Positions 39,446-63,697 of a stretch of 64,000 bases of DNA are shown here, in pieces (positions within the stretch are counted from its first letter, which is position 1; each line of letters begins with the position of its first letter). Location of the stretch: the NCBI GenBank assembly GCA_037975125.1, contig CM075851.1, forward strand, positions 77,925,063-77,989,062, read 5' to 3'. Origin of the DNA: Latrodectus hesperus (Eukaryota; Arthropoda; Arachnida; Araneae; Theridiidae). The notes under the pieces were generated by a model. It was not told where the DNA came from, did not search any database, and was given only the letters and a program-made list of their open reading frames with translations. The position numbers and the translations under genes were made by a program.

Positions 39446-41340
39446 TCAGTTTCTAACTAAACTAAATTATAATTTTACCATGAATAATTTCATGTTTGAA
39501 TCAATAATCTCTTAATAATTATTTCGAATCCTGTTAATTTTTTATTTCAAATTAAAATTCTTTTGGTGGGTATTATAATGTTATGATTTTTTACATTTAA
39601 TTGCAGTTTATTGAAACTTAATTAAAAACAAAGATTTTAAATATTATTATTGTTAGGTATTTATTGTTATCTTTGTATGTTGAATTGTTCTGAATTAATT
39701 TTTTAAATGAAAGATGTATTTATAATAATATTAATTTTAAATATAATATTATCTATTTAATTTATTAATATTTGATATTTATTTTTATTAATTATTTAAA
39801 TATATAATTTATTTTTAATAAATACATGCATATATAATCAAATAATTAATTTCAAATTATAAATTAAAAAAGAAAGTATAAAAAATAAAAATATTGAATT
39901 TTCAATAACGATTTTTATTTAAACTTAACTTCAAGCAATTTTAAAAGCAGCACATTTCAAAAGAAATATTTCATCAATCATGAAGAGTTGAATTTTATTT
40001 TTCATCTCAACTTATTTAATACGAAGATTGCTATATTATTTTATAATTTAATGGTATTTGAACCAAATAGGCTAACACATCAAATAGAGGAAACTTTTCG
40101 CATTACTTTTTAATTACATAAATTCATGAAAGAAATGAGTAGTTTGTTTCTTATAATATGATATTAAATTCTATGTATCCAGTAAATATTGAGGAAAATA
40201 TTTAATGTAATTTATTAAATTATAAAGTGAAGGTAAAGAATATAAAAGTTCTGTGGTAGTTGATATATATATATATAATTAATATGGTGAACATATAGAA
40301 AATTTTATTTATATTTATCTGTACATAATTTTTGTCATGTATGAAATGATAAAGGTTTCTGCAAAATCTTGTGAACATAATCTTTGATTTTCCTTTATAT
40401 AAAAAAGATATAAAAATTCCTTTTTATAACAGGATTTCCATTTTCCACCAAGAGAGGAATTTTATATATCCTGATTTTTCACTTATATCTTTCTTGTATG
40501 AGACATTGTATTACACTAAATAGCCCATTACATTACGGAAACTTAACATTTATTAAAATTTGGCTAGAAAATGTTATATACTCACTAACGTCAGAAACGA
40601 AGTCATTTAAAATAAGTTCGAATTTTAACCATTTTCTGAATACATTGTGAAGTTAAACAAATTTTTAATAAAATTGTATACTGCTGCAATGCAATTTTGA
40701 ATTATGTCTTTCAATTTGAAATATCCCAAGATATAAAATTTTGGACAATACTACCTTATTTTATATAAAGTTGCTAACATTTCTATAAGCTCTATATAAA
40801 AATAAACATTTTTAATTTCAGCAAAAACTTATTTCATTCTTTGATATAAATTTGTAGACATGTGCTGCTATCTATGGGCATTTTGATGCAAATTTCTTTT
40901 CATTTTCTTAAGATTTTCTCATCCAGAGTTATTTTACTTCTATATAGGTGGGGATAAAATAGATTCACGCTGAGAATTATCAGATTATGAGAGTTTTAAT
41001 TAAGACAGTTTCACAATAATTTTGATTTTTATATTACATAATAAATTTAAATATTGAAAATAAATATGACTTTAATAATTTTCGGTATTCCTCTTTGAGA
41101 TATAGTAATCTATATGTATATAATAATCTTACATATTATACATATAGATACTTCTTATATGTATAATAATTTGTATCAAGGTTTTGAAAAATATAAATGT
41201 ATTCATATAAACTAATTTCTTAACATTTTTAAATAACAGTATTTTCTAAAGTACATACAATAATATTGTTTTAATCTCCTGCAATTTAATGTATTTCTTG
41301 CAATGTTATTAATTATAATAAAAATATTGGAGGATAATTC
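39446..41340. other. Intergenic, extremely AT-rich
   Basis: No frame of note. Short TATATGTATAATAAT-like motifs recur near 41095-41170 just outside the SINE. Confidence 0.55.
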
Positions 41341-41585
41341 TACAATAATATTGGTTAAGTCCACGGTTCGATCCTTGGGCAAGGTCGACTCAGCCTTTCA
41401 TTCTTTCACTGGGTCGATAAATTGAGTACCAAGCATGCTTGGGAACTAAACACTAGAGGTTTCGCTATAGGCTGATCACCTGATCGGGACATAAGCTTCG
41501 CAACCCAGGGCCTCTTAAACACGAAAACAGAGATGCGTACTGTAGGCATCGCGGCCCACATGGGTTGTAGTGACACAGAGTTTAA
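41341..41585 (+). repeat. SINE with conserved central domain (MetaSINE/Ceph-type look)
   Basis: B-box GGTTCGATCC lies at 41365-41374; the A-box end seems truncated. A central core follows at 41383-41430 (GGTCGACTCAGCCTTTC, GGGTCGATAAATTGAGTACC), of a kind I recall from invertebrate SINE superfamilies. A 3' segment ends CACATGGGTTGTAGTGACAC at 41557-41576. The 3' tail is shared with the fragment at 36768-36868. Superfamily naming is from memory. Confidence 0.65.
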
Positions 41586-42859
41586 TAATATTGGCTTTAA
41601 AAATGAAAAAAAAAATTTCTGTTAATAACAAATCTGGAATTATATCGTTCTAAAATTTTTTGACTTTAGGAGACATAGTGAGTTCACGAAATAAAAATAA
41701 GAAGAATTAATCCGAGAGGAAATGAAATATCAAAACTTGAAAAATCACCTTCACAGATATTTATTTGGATTAATATTGATATAAATACTGAATCTTACTT
41801 GTGAAAAGAAAATTAACATTAACCGATATATAAGACGTTATTAGATTTTTAATAACCAATTTTAGTATCCAATCATTAGTCTTCCTTATTTTTGATTGTA
41901 ACTTTTAATTAAAATAAAAACAAATAAGCTTACTACTTGGTATTCAAAAGTATTTTAAAATAAAGTTTTGTAACAATATCGGTTAGTGATGTGCAACATG
42001 AAATTAAATTTCAACTTCAAATACTAAATTAAAAAATGATGAAGCTATACGTCATTTAATTTCATTCAAACTAAAATGTATTTAACCATATTTTGATATA
42101 AGAGATTAGAAATTTTCAAGAAAATTTATTCATAAAGGAATTATGAAATTAAAATTAAAATGAATTTGTCGAAAAATAATTAATGTATAAATTATGTGTA
42201 TTATTGTTGTAATTATTGTAATTATGTGTGTATTATTAAATAATTATGTAAATGTATAAATTAGTTTTTACATTTTTTAAAGAAAATTTGAATTTATGAA
42301 TATTTAAAAATGAGTTATACTGAATTTTGCAATGTTACTATTACTAAGAGCTGAAAATTTTATTTGTGACTAAGAAATTACCTTTCTTACAAAATAATTG
42401 ACTTTTCCTGAAAATAAACATTTCTTAAAAAATAAATGTTGATTAATCTTGTTGAAAAATAAATGTTCTTAAAAAAATCTTGATCAAAATAGCTTTATTT
42501 TTGAAAATGTTATATATATGTTGTTTAATATTTTGAGATTTTTACGGATCATGTGACTTACTTTTTAGCTCAACTTAACTTAATCTAAAAAGCAAATTTT
42601 TGATGTCTTTAATATTATAACTTTTTAAGTAAATGATCTAAGGCTTGTTATAAATTGTATAAATTTTATGTAAATTTCTAACATTTTATAAACAGAATTT
42701 TAACAATCAATCAGCAACTTTAAATTCTGTGATTTTGCTAAGGAGTATATACTATATGTATTTTAAATATTTTAAAGTAAAAAATATCTTGGAATATTTA
42801 TTTGTGTTTAAATATTGTAAAACACAATTTCCTTATTTTTCCTGCCCTCATCGGAGTTT
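41586..42859. other. Intergenic, AT-rich
   Basis: Low-complexity AAATAAATGTT-type sequence around 42410-42470; no Polinton gene or terminal repeat recognised ahead of the polymerase. Confidence 0.5.
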
Positions 42860-42917
42860 AAAATTTTTGTTGTCTCACAAACAGTCTTACGACTGTTTGT
42901 GAGACAACAAAAATTTT
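42860..42917. repeat. Perfect hairpin: 27-bp arms, 4-nt loop
   Basis: Arms 42860-42886 and 42891-42917 are exact reverse complements around TTAC. It lies ~100 bp upstream of the first recognisable polymerase segment. The arms are far longer than chance would give. Confidence 0.95.
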
Positions 42918-43189
42918 GCCTTCATGTATTTTAATATAATTTTAATGATAAAACAACAACAATAACAACTATACTATATCTATGCAATTTACAGATGCAT
43001 ATGTAAGACTAAAGATAGAAAGGCAGTCATAAATGTCAAAAATGAAAGTGACAGTAAATGTTTCACGTGGGCAATACTATCTGCTCTACATTCATCGGAA
43101 AAAGAAGCACAAACGATCTGTAAATACACAGAGTATAAGAATGATTTCAATTTTGAAGGTATAGAATTTCCAATTAAGATAAGAGATAG

Positions 43190-45083
43190 ACAAGCGTCTC
43201 GAGCCAGAGCCCGGAGCCTCGGCTCCCAGAAGATTTTGGCTATGATTCAGTGACTTGGCGATGTAAAGAAAGCGATAAGTTTCTCTGGCTAGGACGTTTA
43301 TCTCATTGTTAAACATGGCGGATTTCACAGCTACGCTTTCCGTTTTCCTTTAGAAAAATATATCGATTTAGTATTGTTATATTTTTTAAATATAACAAAT
43401 TATTAGTTAATTAATTCATCGGGAATATAATTTCTTTGTATTATAACAATGAATGTGTGTGTATTGCGTTTACATGATCTTTTCCTCCCTAAAGATTAAA
43501 CGACTTAGTATTGTTATATTTTCGTAAAAATAAGAAAGAATTTGTTTATTAATTCATTGTGAATACAATGTCTATGCATTATTGGAACTATTTATTATTT
43601 ATTCATAAATAATTTACTATTATTTATAAATATGTAAGTTGTTATGTTTATTAAACAGATTATGCATAAACCCTTTTGACATTATTGCAAACAAAGTAGT
43701 TGAAAAATATTTTATACGAAGTTTCTACTTAAGAAAGAATTTTATTTTTGAAAATTTATTTAGCTTGATATTTTGATTTATCTAAAGGAAGAGAAGAATT
43801 GTAGTTAATATTATATGATTCATTATTTCTTTACAAAAATATTTCTCCTAATTCAGATTCTTTATTTTAATCACTATTCAAATTCATCACCATCATGAGA
43901 ACAGTATATTTTTTCATCAAGTACATCCTCACTGGGTACCTTCTGCTGAAATAGTTTTCTTCGAGAAATCATCTCTTTCATTTTCAGTTAATTTTATGTT
44001 TGTACACTATTCTTTAGAAGTAAAACGGCTAACAAGAATAGGAAAATAATCTGGAGCTCAAAATTGAGCTGCTTATGAAAAAAGTTTTGAAGCAATATTT
44101 GTGGCTTTGGGCACGGAGTCATCCCAATGTTATATGAATTCGGAGAAATTTAGTGAAAAAATTTATTTAGATTCACCCTCAGTTTTTTTACATATGATAT
44201 TTTATTCCCATTTATAATATCTTTATTAAAACACAAAAATCAGAATGAAATGTTATACTGAGAGTCTTTTTATTCATATAAATGAAATATATAAATTTTC
44301 CCGTTTTTAAAGAATATAAATATTTTTGTATTTCAAATAAATGAGTCGCATTCTTAAATTGAACTACAGATGTTCAATATTTACAACTTGTGATATTGAA
44401 CTTATTTTGAATTTTTAATTTAAAAAATAGACAATGTACACACTAAATAGCAAAATATTTTTTATTCAGCGGTTTTTTATTGAAATTTATATTACATACA
44501 AAGTTTATTAAAACAAATCATGGGAGCAAAAAATGCTTTAAACAATTTTTATTTTGAATTAACAGATATTTTAATTTTGGCTTTGGAAAAAAAACTTGAG
44601 ATGCTAATTTATAATTAAAGCATGATAGTGTCAAAAACAATTTAGTCAAATTAATTTTATCATGGGAATACAGAAATAAGAAGGAAACGTGATAATGCAA
44701 TTCACACTTCTTTGTTACTTTCATATTATCACATTCACCTTATCTGCGAAAAAATAAATGTCTTCAGCACCATATAAAATAGAAATAAAGTTGTTATCTA
44801 TTTCTATTTTAAATATGGTGCTAAGATATAAGCAAACTATTCCGCTTTTCCTTCATATTTCGAAAAAATATTAAAACTTGCAAACATATATAAACAAATC
44901 GACTAACACGAACCTCGTTTCAAATTAGACCGGGGAATAAGAAAACATAGGGTTACTAATATTAAGTCTGAACAATAGTCACATTTTACACCGCCAAATT
45001 ATTGCAACTACTCTCTTTAAGTGCGCATGCGTTAGAATTCCCATTTGGAGCCGACGTTCCGGGCCCGGTCTCGAGACGCTTGT
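43190..45083. mobile_element. Non-autonomous DNA transposon with terminal inverted repeats and 9-bp target duplication
   Basis: Both ends read ACAAGCGTCTCGAG pointing inward, with imperfect terminal repeats of about 38 bp (also sharing CCGGA and TCGGCTCC). The element is flanked by an exact 9-bp direct repeat AAGAGATAG at 43181-43189 and 45084-45092. Inside the ends, a second shared motif (TTGGCGRTGTAAA) lies at ~43254 and, inverted, at ~44985. The ~1.9-kb interior is AT-rich, has no transposase-like frame, and contains a fold-back hairpin at 44766-44822. It interrupts the polymerase gene; removing it with one duplication copy puts the flanking frames in phase. Nine-base duplications are known for MULE and some Merlin-type elements; family assignment is inference. 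Confidence 0.85.
44766..44822. repeat. Hairpin inside the inserted 1.9-kb transposon
   Basis: Arms 44766-44787 and 44799-44822 (AGCACCATAT... / ...ATATGGTGCT) are complementary except for a 2-base bulge, around an 11-nt loop. It lies ~260 bp from the right end of the element. Confidence 0.85.
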
Positions 45084-48051
45084 AAGAGATAGGGTACTTA
45101 AAAAGTTTGAAAAGTTGAATAATATATCTGTGAACATATATTCATACGAGGAAACGATCAAAGATAAGGACATATACTCATTGAGAATAACAGGGAATAA
45201 AGTAGATAAACATGTCAATCTGCTTTATATGAAAAACGTACAGGGTAACAATCATTACTGTTGGATAAAAGATATGTCCAAATTAATAAGCAGTCAATTG
45301 TCTAATCATAATGAAAGAAAATACATTTGTGAAAGATGTTTATTATTTTTTCATTCTAAGGAAGATCTACGGAACCATGAAACAGATTGTAGGAAAAATC
45401 AAGCGGTTAAAATTTTAATGCCCCAAAATCAATTCATAAAATTCAAAAAATATCATAATTCATTACGAACACCTTTTGTAATGTACGCAGATTTTGAATG
45501 CATGACAACTGAAATAGATACCTGTCAACCCAATGATAACGAATCCCATATGCAAAAATATTAGAAATATGTACCTGTGAATTTCACTATTTAAATATAA
45601 CCATGGAAATTACAAACCACCTATTTCATATAGATGTCCCAATGCGACCAATGATACATTGAAGTCTGAGGCCTTGGAAATAAAGAAAATTTATGGTAAG
45701 AAGCTTCCAATCAAAATGACTGTTGATTATGAAGAGCATTTCCAAAGGACCGATATATGTCATATCTGTGAGTTAAATATCAAAAAAGTGCCTTCACCAT
45801 ATTCCGTAGGACAAAATCAGGACTTTAAAAAGTAAGAGACCACACAACCATTTAATCAATCCATCTAAATGTGATTCAAACTATAGAGGTCCAACCCATA
45901 ATTTATGCGAAATGTACCAAATCCCTTCCTTTATTCCGGTATTCTTCCATAATTTATCTGGATATAATTCTCACTTATTTATAAAAGAGTTGGGTTGCGA
46001 TGAGGGCAATATTGATGTCATTCCAAACACGGATGAAAAATACATTTCATTCAGTAAGGAAGTCGGGGCAAAAATGGTGGATGCAGGTGAAGGAAAAAGA
46101 TCAAGTCTCCAGGAATAAAATTAAGATTTGTAGATTCATTAAAGTTTATGGCCAGTAGCCTCGATTGTTTGGCTAAAAATGTGAAAGAATTCAGAGAAAC
46201 AGCCTAATATTTTCCTACGAGCAAAAACAAACTAGAACTTGTCACCAGAAAAGGTGTATACCCATATGATTCTATGGATTCATGGGAAAAATGTGAAGAA
46301 ACTAAAGTACCCTGCAAAAAAGAATTTTACAACAAAATGGTCGAGTCTGATATATCTCATAATGATTATACCCATGCTAAAACGGTATGGTAAGCTTTCA
46401 ACGTTAAAAATATAGGTGAGTATTCCGATTTGTATCTGAAGACTGATGTACTGATCTTAATTGATTTTATGGAACACTTTAGAGATGTATGCATTAAGAC
46501 TTATAAGTTGGATCTTGTATGGTACTTTACTGCACCTGGATTATCTTGGGATGCTATGCTTAAAACTACTGGAGTTAAACTGGAATTATTGGATGATTAT
46601 AACATGATTACTTATGCTAGAAAAAGGTACTAGAGGAGGTATTTCTCAATGTTGCAATAGACATGGGAAAGCTAATAACAAGTATATGAAGGACTTTGAT
46701 AAGAGTAAAGATTCTAATTATTTAATGTACTTAGATGCGAATAATTTATATGGATGAGCAATGAGCTAATTTTTATCACATGGTGGTTTCAAGTGGGGAA
46801 GTACCGATATAGATGTAACTCAAATATTAGATGAATCGGAAACAGGATATATATTAGAATGTGATTTGCAATATCCTGAATATTTGCACAATCTCCATAC
46901 AGACTTACCCTTAGCAGCAGAGAATAGAATCCCAGATGGTTTAAAGCAAAGTATATTACTTACAACTCTGTATGATAAGGAGCATTATGTGGTTCATTAT
47001 AGGGTTTTAAAGCAATTTTTACAAATGGGAATTAAACTGAAAAAAGTCCATAGAGTTTTAGAATTCAGGCAATCTCCTTGGTTGAAAAGATACATAGATT
47101 TAAACACAGAAATGAGGACAAAAGCAACTAATGATTTTGAAAAAGATTTCTACAAACTCTTAAACAATTCAGTATTCGGAAAAACAATGGAAAATATTAG
47201 AAAAATACTCGATATCAGACTGTGTTGCAATCCCATGAAAGCAGAAAAACTCATTGCTTAGCCAAATTTCAAAGGAAGAATCATTTTTGATGAGAATTTA
47301 GTTGCTATACATATGAATAAAACCAAAGTACTCTTTAATAAACCAAACATTTAATGTATAACTTTCATTACAATGTGATGAAACCTAAATACGGGGAACA
47401 CATTAAATTGTTATACATAGATACAGATAGTTTTATTTACGACATTAAAGCAGAGGATTTTTATGAAGATATGAAAGGAATGATTGATTATTTTGACACC
47501 TCTGATTATCAAGAAGATAATAGATATGGAATGCCACGAGTCAATTAAGAGGTTTTAGGTAAGATGAAAATACTGGGAAAATTTTTGAAGAATTTGTTGG
47601 ATTAAGATCAAAGATCAAAGCCTGTAAACCCGAAGAAAGTTTAGTGAAAAAATCAAAAGGAGTAAAGAAGTGTGTTGTAAAAAATAGAATTTCTTTTGAG
47701 GATTGCAAAAACTGTTTATTCTCACAACAAGAACAGTACAGATCCGTGAATCTCATCAGAAGTACAAAACACGAACTTCATTCAGTAAAGGTACATAAGA
47801 TTGCCCTTTCAGAAAAAGATGACAAGCGATACATATTACCGGATGGTATTAACATTTTTGCTCTCGGTCACTACGCAATAACAAATGAGGAATAAAGCGA
47901 AATATTTCCAGCTGAAATATGTAATCCTTTTCAATGAACTATAAAAAAATAGAAATATATTTTTTAATAGTTCGCAAACTATTAAAAGATAATAGAATTT
48001 TTCTAAGACAAAAGTTTTCTATTTTGTATATATATAAAACAAATGTTTCCT

Positions 48052-48261
48052 TCAGCTCTCATCAAGACTCTCAATTATTTTTTGAAACTTTTCTTCTATA
48101 TTTCCAAAGCGTTCGATTAATTCATCCTTTTCACTTGGAGTTATTGATGAAAGTATCATTGATTGAAGCTTCTGAAACTCTGCTCGAAAGCTATAAATTA
48201 ATGAGATGCGAGTGCATACCTTAACCAAATATTTATTGATTTTCTTTTCATTCAATTCCAT
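48052..48261 (-). CDS. Possible 69-aa open frame or gag-like relic, unassigned
   Basis: The frame starts MELNEKKINKYLVKV and ends in charged, amphipathic sequence (DELIERFGNIEEKFQKIIES) that could form a coiled coil. It runs convergent to the polymerase relic, about 150 bp beyond its end. The style recalls the N-terminal Gag of BEL/Pao-type retroelements, but I cannot confirm homology. It may equally be a chance frame. Confidence 0.25.
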   Translation of the reverse strand: MELNEKKINKYLVKVCTRISLIYSFRAEFQKLQSMILSSITPSEKDELIERFGNIEEKFQKIIESLDES

Positions 48262-48393
48262 TTGTTTTAATTATATATTGGTTATCTTTAAATACTTAAA
48301 ATATCTCACTAGTATATATATGTATTTATATCCTCTCTGGAAAAAAAAAGATTTTGACTTTGTCCTTAATATGTATGAGTAGAGGCCCCGTTG

Positions 48394-48472
48394 CTGGGTC
48401 AGTGATACCGGAATTCCAGTTCTAGAATTCGTAAACAGCTGTTGAAACTGGACTTGTGGTATCACTAACCTG
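48394..48472. repeat. Imperfect inverted repeat, ~29-bp arms
   Basis: CAGTGATACCGGAATTCCAG (48400-48419) and CTGGACTTGTGGTATCACTA (48448-48467) mirror each other around a ~21-nt loop with a few mismatches. It sits in a GC-richer patch (48370-48680) between the polymerase relic and the P450 3' end. Confidence 0.75.
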
Positions 48473-49163
48473 GTGGGCCGTTTCGCTATTTTTTTCAAGA
48501 TATTTTTTAATTCAACGCAGCAAAGAGGGTGCGTTGCTGGTAGTATGGGTATTTTTCTAAAAGTGGGTATGATTTTAATGCCATTATTTTTTGGAGGGTA
48601 TTTTTTCACATCTTGAAAGGGAGTAGTTGCGTTTCCCTGAATGAGCTAGTGCCCCAGCTCTCTCATTATCCCTCTATTGATAATAATATATTAAAAAAGT
48701 AACATAACGCACTTTTAACAATACAGGCAATCCATTTTTTGATAAAAATTCTAAAAATTAAAATATCTATTATTTATTGTAATTACATAGTTTATAAAAT
48801 AATAATTTTGAACTGAAAATAATTTTTGTTAAGATTTTAGTCACTATTTAGGAATTATTTTATTAAAAATGAGAAACGCTTTAATAGCTGAATGTTGAAA
48901 AAATTTATTCAAGTTACAGAAATATATTTACATAAAACGTAACAGTTGATACAATATATTCAACTAGAATTTTACAGAAAATTACGAATGATTAATAATT
49001 GGAAAATACAGATATATGTAAGACATAGGTGGAGATACATTTACACACAAAATCTCATTTTATGCACAAAAATAGTCACTTCAACATTTTATTTTTTATA
49101 TTATATTATATAAAAATATAATTGTAAAATGACTACATTGAATATTTTCATAGATTGATTCGT

Positions 49164-61559
<12,396 letters not shown>

Positions 61560-62820
61560 CTGAAAATATTGAACATGAGGGCAGCATGAGAATTTAGGTT
61601 TAAAGGTCCAATTTTATAGCTTTGAATGTTAGAATTTTGCTTATTGTTATTTTAAAACGCTTAAAGTTGAACCAAAAGTGTTCGTTTATATAAAAAGTTA
61701 ATTTACCAGTTATTATTTATCACATCAGTCATGTTTTATTTAAAGTAGAATAATTCCATTTATCGGTAGATATTTAAAAAAAGAAATATTTTGTTAATTT
61801 ACTGTTCTGTAAAAAAACGCGTATACTCTTAAAATGCACTTTTCTTATAAAATTTAACTTGCTTTCATCATTCTGATTCTTGCTTTGGGAGGTAAATGAC
61901 GAATATTTTATAATATTGGCCCAACTTTTATTTGTATAAAGTTTTCAAATTAAATTTTCCATAAATATAAATATTGATAAGGGAAATTGCTGAATATATC
62001 TTCAACACTCTAACCCTACAGAGAATGACATAAACTTGAATTTTGATAAGTCTGCTAAAATGCAAAATTTTAGTGTTATACAGCAATATCATGAAATCTT
62101 ATTCTTCGTCTTCATTTTCTTTAGTTAAAAAAATCAAGAACATTTTTGATATCTTCTAATAAGATTGTGTTAATGAATTGAAAATAAATGTTTAATTGAT
62201 GTATTACTTATTTGTGATTTTTGTTACATTTTTAATTACAGTAGTAAAGATTTTATCAAAATATGAAAATATAATTGATATTTTTTTTTTACTTTTTAGA
62301 CAAGAATTTTAACAAAAAAGTAAAAGTGTCATTAAATATTTTATGTAGGATTTTTTTGCTTTGTTTTTCTATTTCTTTTTTTCATTTAAACAAAAAATTT
62401 TAAGTATAAAAACTGCATACTTTATGTGTTACAAATGATATTTTATGCAAAAAACTATAAATATATTATTCCTGATTATTTAAAATTAGTCTAAGTATTT
62501 ATAATTGGCAGGACACATATAAGTGTAGAATACGCATTGAAGCATACGTACAAAGCACAGGAATCTAACCATGAGAAATAGTAGTTTTGAGGGAAATCTC
62601 TTAAAAGTATTCCTACTGCGTTTATATCTTGTAAGCACTCCTTTTCTCCTCCATACATACTTTAATATATTTTTTAATGAAAGTAAATCTAATAATAGAA
62701 TGAATACATTGCATATTTTTATAAATAAGTAGATTTTACATATTTTTATGAACAAACATGGTTTAATATATTCATCAAAACAGTTGTAAATATATTCCTT
62801 TCATAAGTTGTTAGTAAATA
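61560..62820. other. Probable P450 intron sequence upstream of the first visible exon
   Basis: AT-rich; searched on the minus strand for an exon ending in a split codon ahead of the I-helix exon, none found. Frames at 62486-62755 and nearby show no P450 motif. Confidence 0.5.
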
Positions 62821-62822
62821 TA

Positions 62823-63697
62823 AGGGGTGATCAAATGAAAAGGTACGAAACGATGTAAAAACGTATCCGTTAAATATTTGCATATTCCACCATGGGAGAA
62901 AGTTGCGAGACATTTCGGGATGTGATTGGAGTCTTTGACCGGGATCGGAGCATGCGCGGGCGCACGCGTGCGCAGGAAAGAGCAAAGGCGCTTATCAAAA
63001 GCAGCGTCCAAATGATTTGGCCGTCAGTATGAGGACAGGATGTCATTCACGTTGAAAAATTCGACGATTGAGAAGCAGTGAGGTGTTATCTGATTTCTGA
63101 CAGCAGAAGGTTGAGAAACCAGTGGAAGAATGCATCGTCACCATCCCCCTAAAAAGCTCAAAGCCGTACCGTTAGCAGGTAAGGTGTTGCTCACCGTCTT
63201 TTTCGACTTTCAAATTCCGATACTTGTGGAACTCCTTGAGCACAGAAAAACCATAAACTCCAATGTGTACCGTGAGACATTCCGACACCTACGTAGGTCA
63301 ATCAAGAACAAAAATGGGGCTGCTCACGAAGGGTGTGTTTCTGCAGAATGATAACGCTCGACCACACGTCTCCAGAGTCACACACATGGCACTGGCCAAG
63401 TTCAAGTGGGAGACGTTGGACCATCCAACCTACAAACCGGACATGTCTCCCTGCTATTTCCATGTGTTTGGTCCACTGAAGGAACAACTGAAAGGGAAGC
63501 GCATTAAATAGGACGACGTACTCAAGGACAATGTGAAGGATTGGATTTCGTCACAGCCACTGAAATTCTGGGAACAAGGAATCCTGAGGCTTGTTCATCA
63601 GTGGGATCGTTGTGCTCAAGCCTATGATGTATATTTTGATTAAAGTCTACATCTGTACCTTCTGTATCGTTTCGTACCTTTTCATTTGATCATCCCT
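62823..63697 (+). mobile_element. Second mariner-like element, complete ends, 5' deleted
   Basis: The 875-bp element has long terminal inverted repeats (~32 bp, one mismatch) beginning AGGGGTGATC / AGGGATGATC and flanked by TA at 62821-62822 and 63698-63699. The internal sequence is GC-richer than its surroundings, including a CpG-rich stretch at 62935-62975. It belongs to a different mariner lineage from the element at 57783. Confidence 0.9.
63045..63643 (+). pseudogene. mariner-like transposase C-terminal part with lost catalytic Asp
   Basis: Homology begins near 63045, so the DNA-binding N-terminus and first catalytic Asp are largely gone. The frame HHPPKKLKAVPLAGKVLLTV runs to RRSIKNK, then shifts by one near 63310 to read LTKGVFLQNDNARPHVSRV with the second Asp. 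In the third-Asp motif the sequence reads PDMSPCYFHVFGPL, where Tyr replaces the catalytic Asp. A TAG follows KGKRIK, then the frame continues DDVLKDNVKDWISSQPLKFW to YDVYFD and TAA (63641-63643). The protein is inactive. Confidence 0.85.

Larger units (their letters stand above)
43020..47895 (+). pseudogene. Polinton/Maverick-like protein-primed family-B DNA polymerase, broken
   Basis: Family-B polymerases of this kind replicate self-synthesising DNA transposons and related viruses. In-frame blocks occur at 43020-43189, 45091-45564, 45912-46118, 46430-46633, 46866-47261, 47354-47548 and 47644-47895, in shifting frames. Readable but stop-ridden stretches lie between them. Visible parts in order are an N-terminal segment, a Cys2-His-Cys finger-like motif (CERC, then H and C, ~45330-45390), the exonuclease motif YADFE (~45484), NLSGYNSHLF, polymerase motif A LDANNLYG (~46731-46754, followed at once by TGA), motif B NNSVFGKT (~47160) and motif C YIDTDS (47414-47431). 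The catalytic Asp codons of motifs A and C remain. At least five frameshifts or stops make it a pseudogene, and a 1.9-kb element interrupts it near the start. No Polinton integrase, protease or capsid gene was seen nearby. Confidence 0.85.

Noticed and set aside
63130..63351. Intact small host gene beginning MHRHHPPKKL
   Set aside because: It is the middle of a mariner transposase inside clear terminal inverted repeats.
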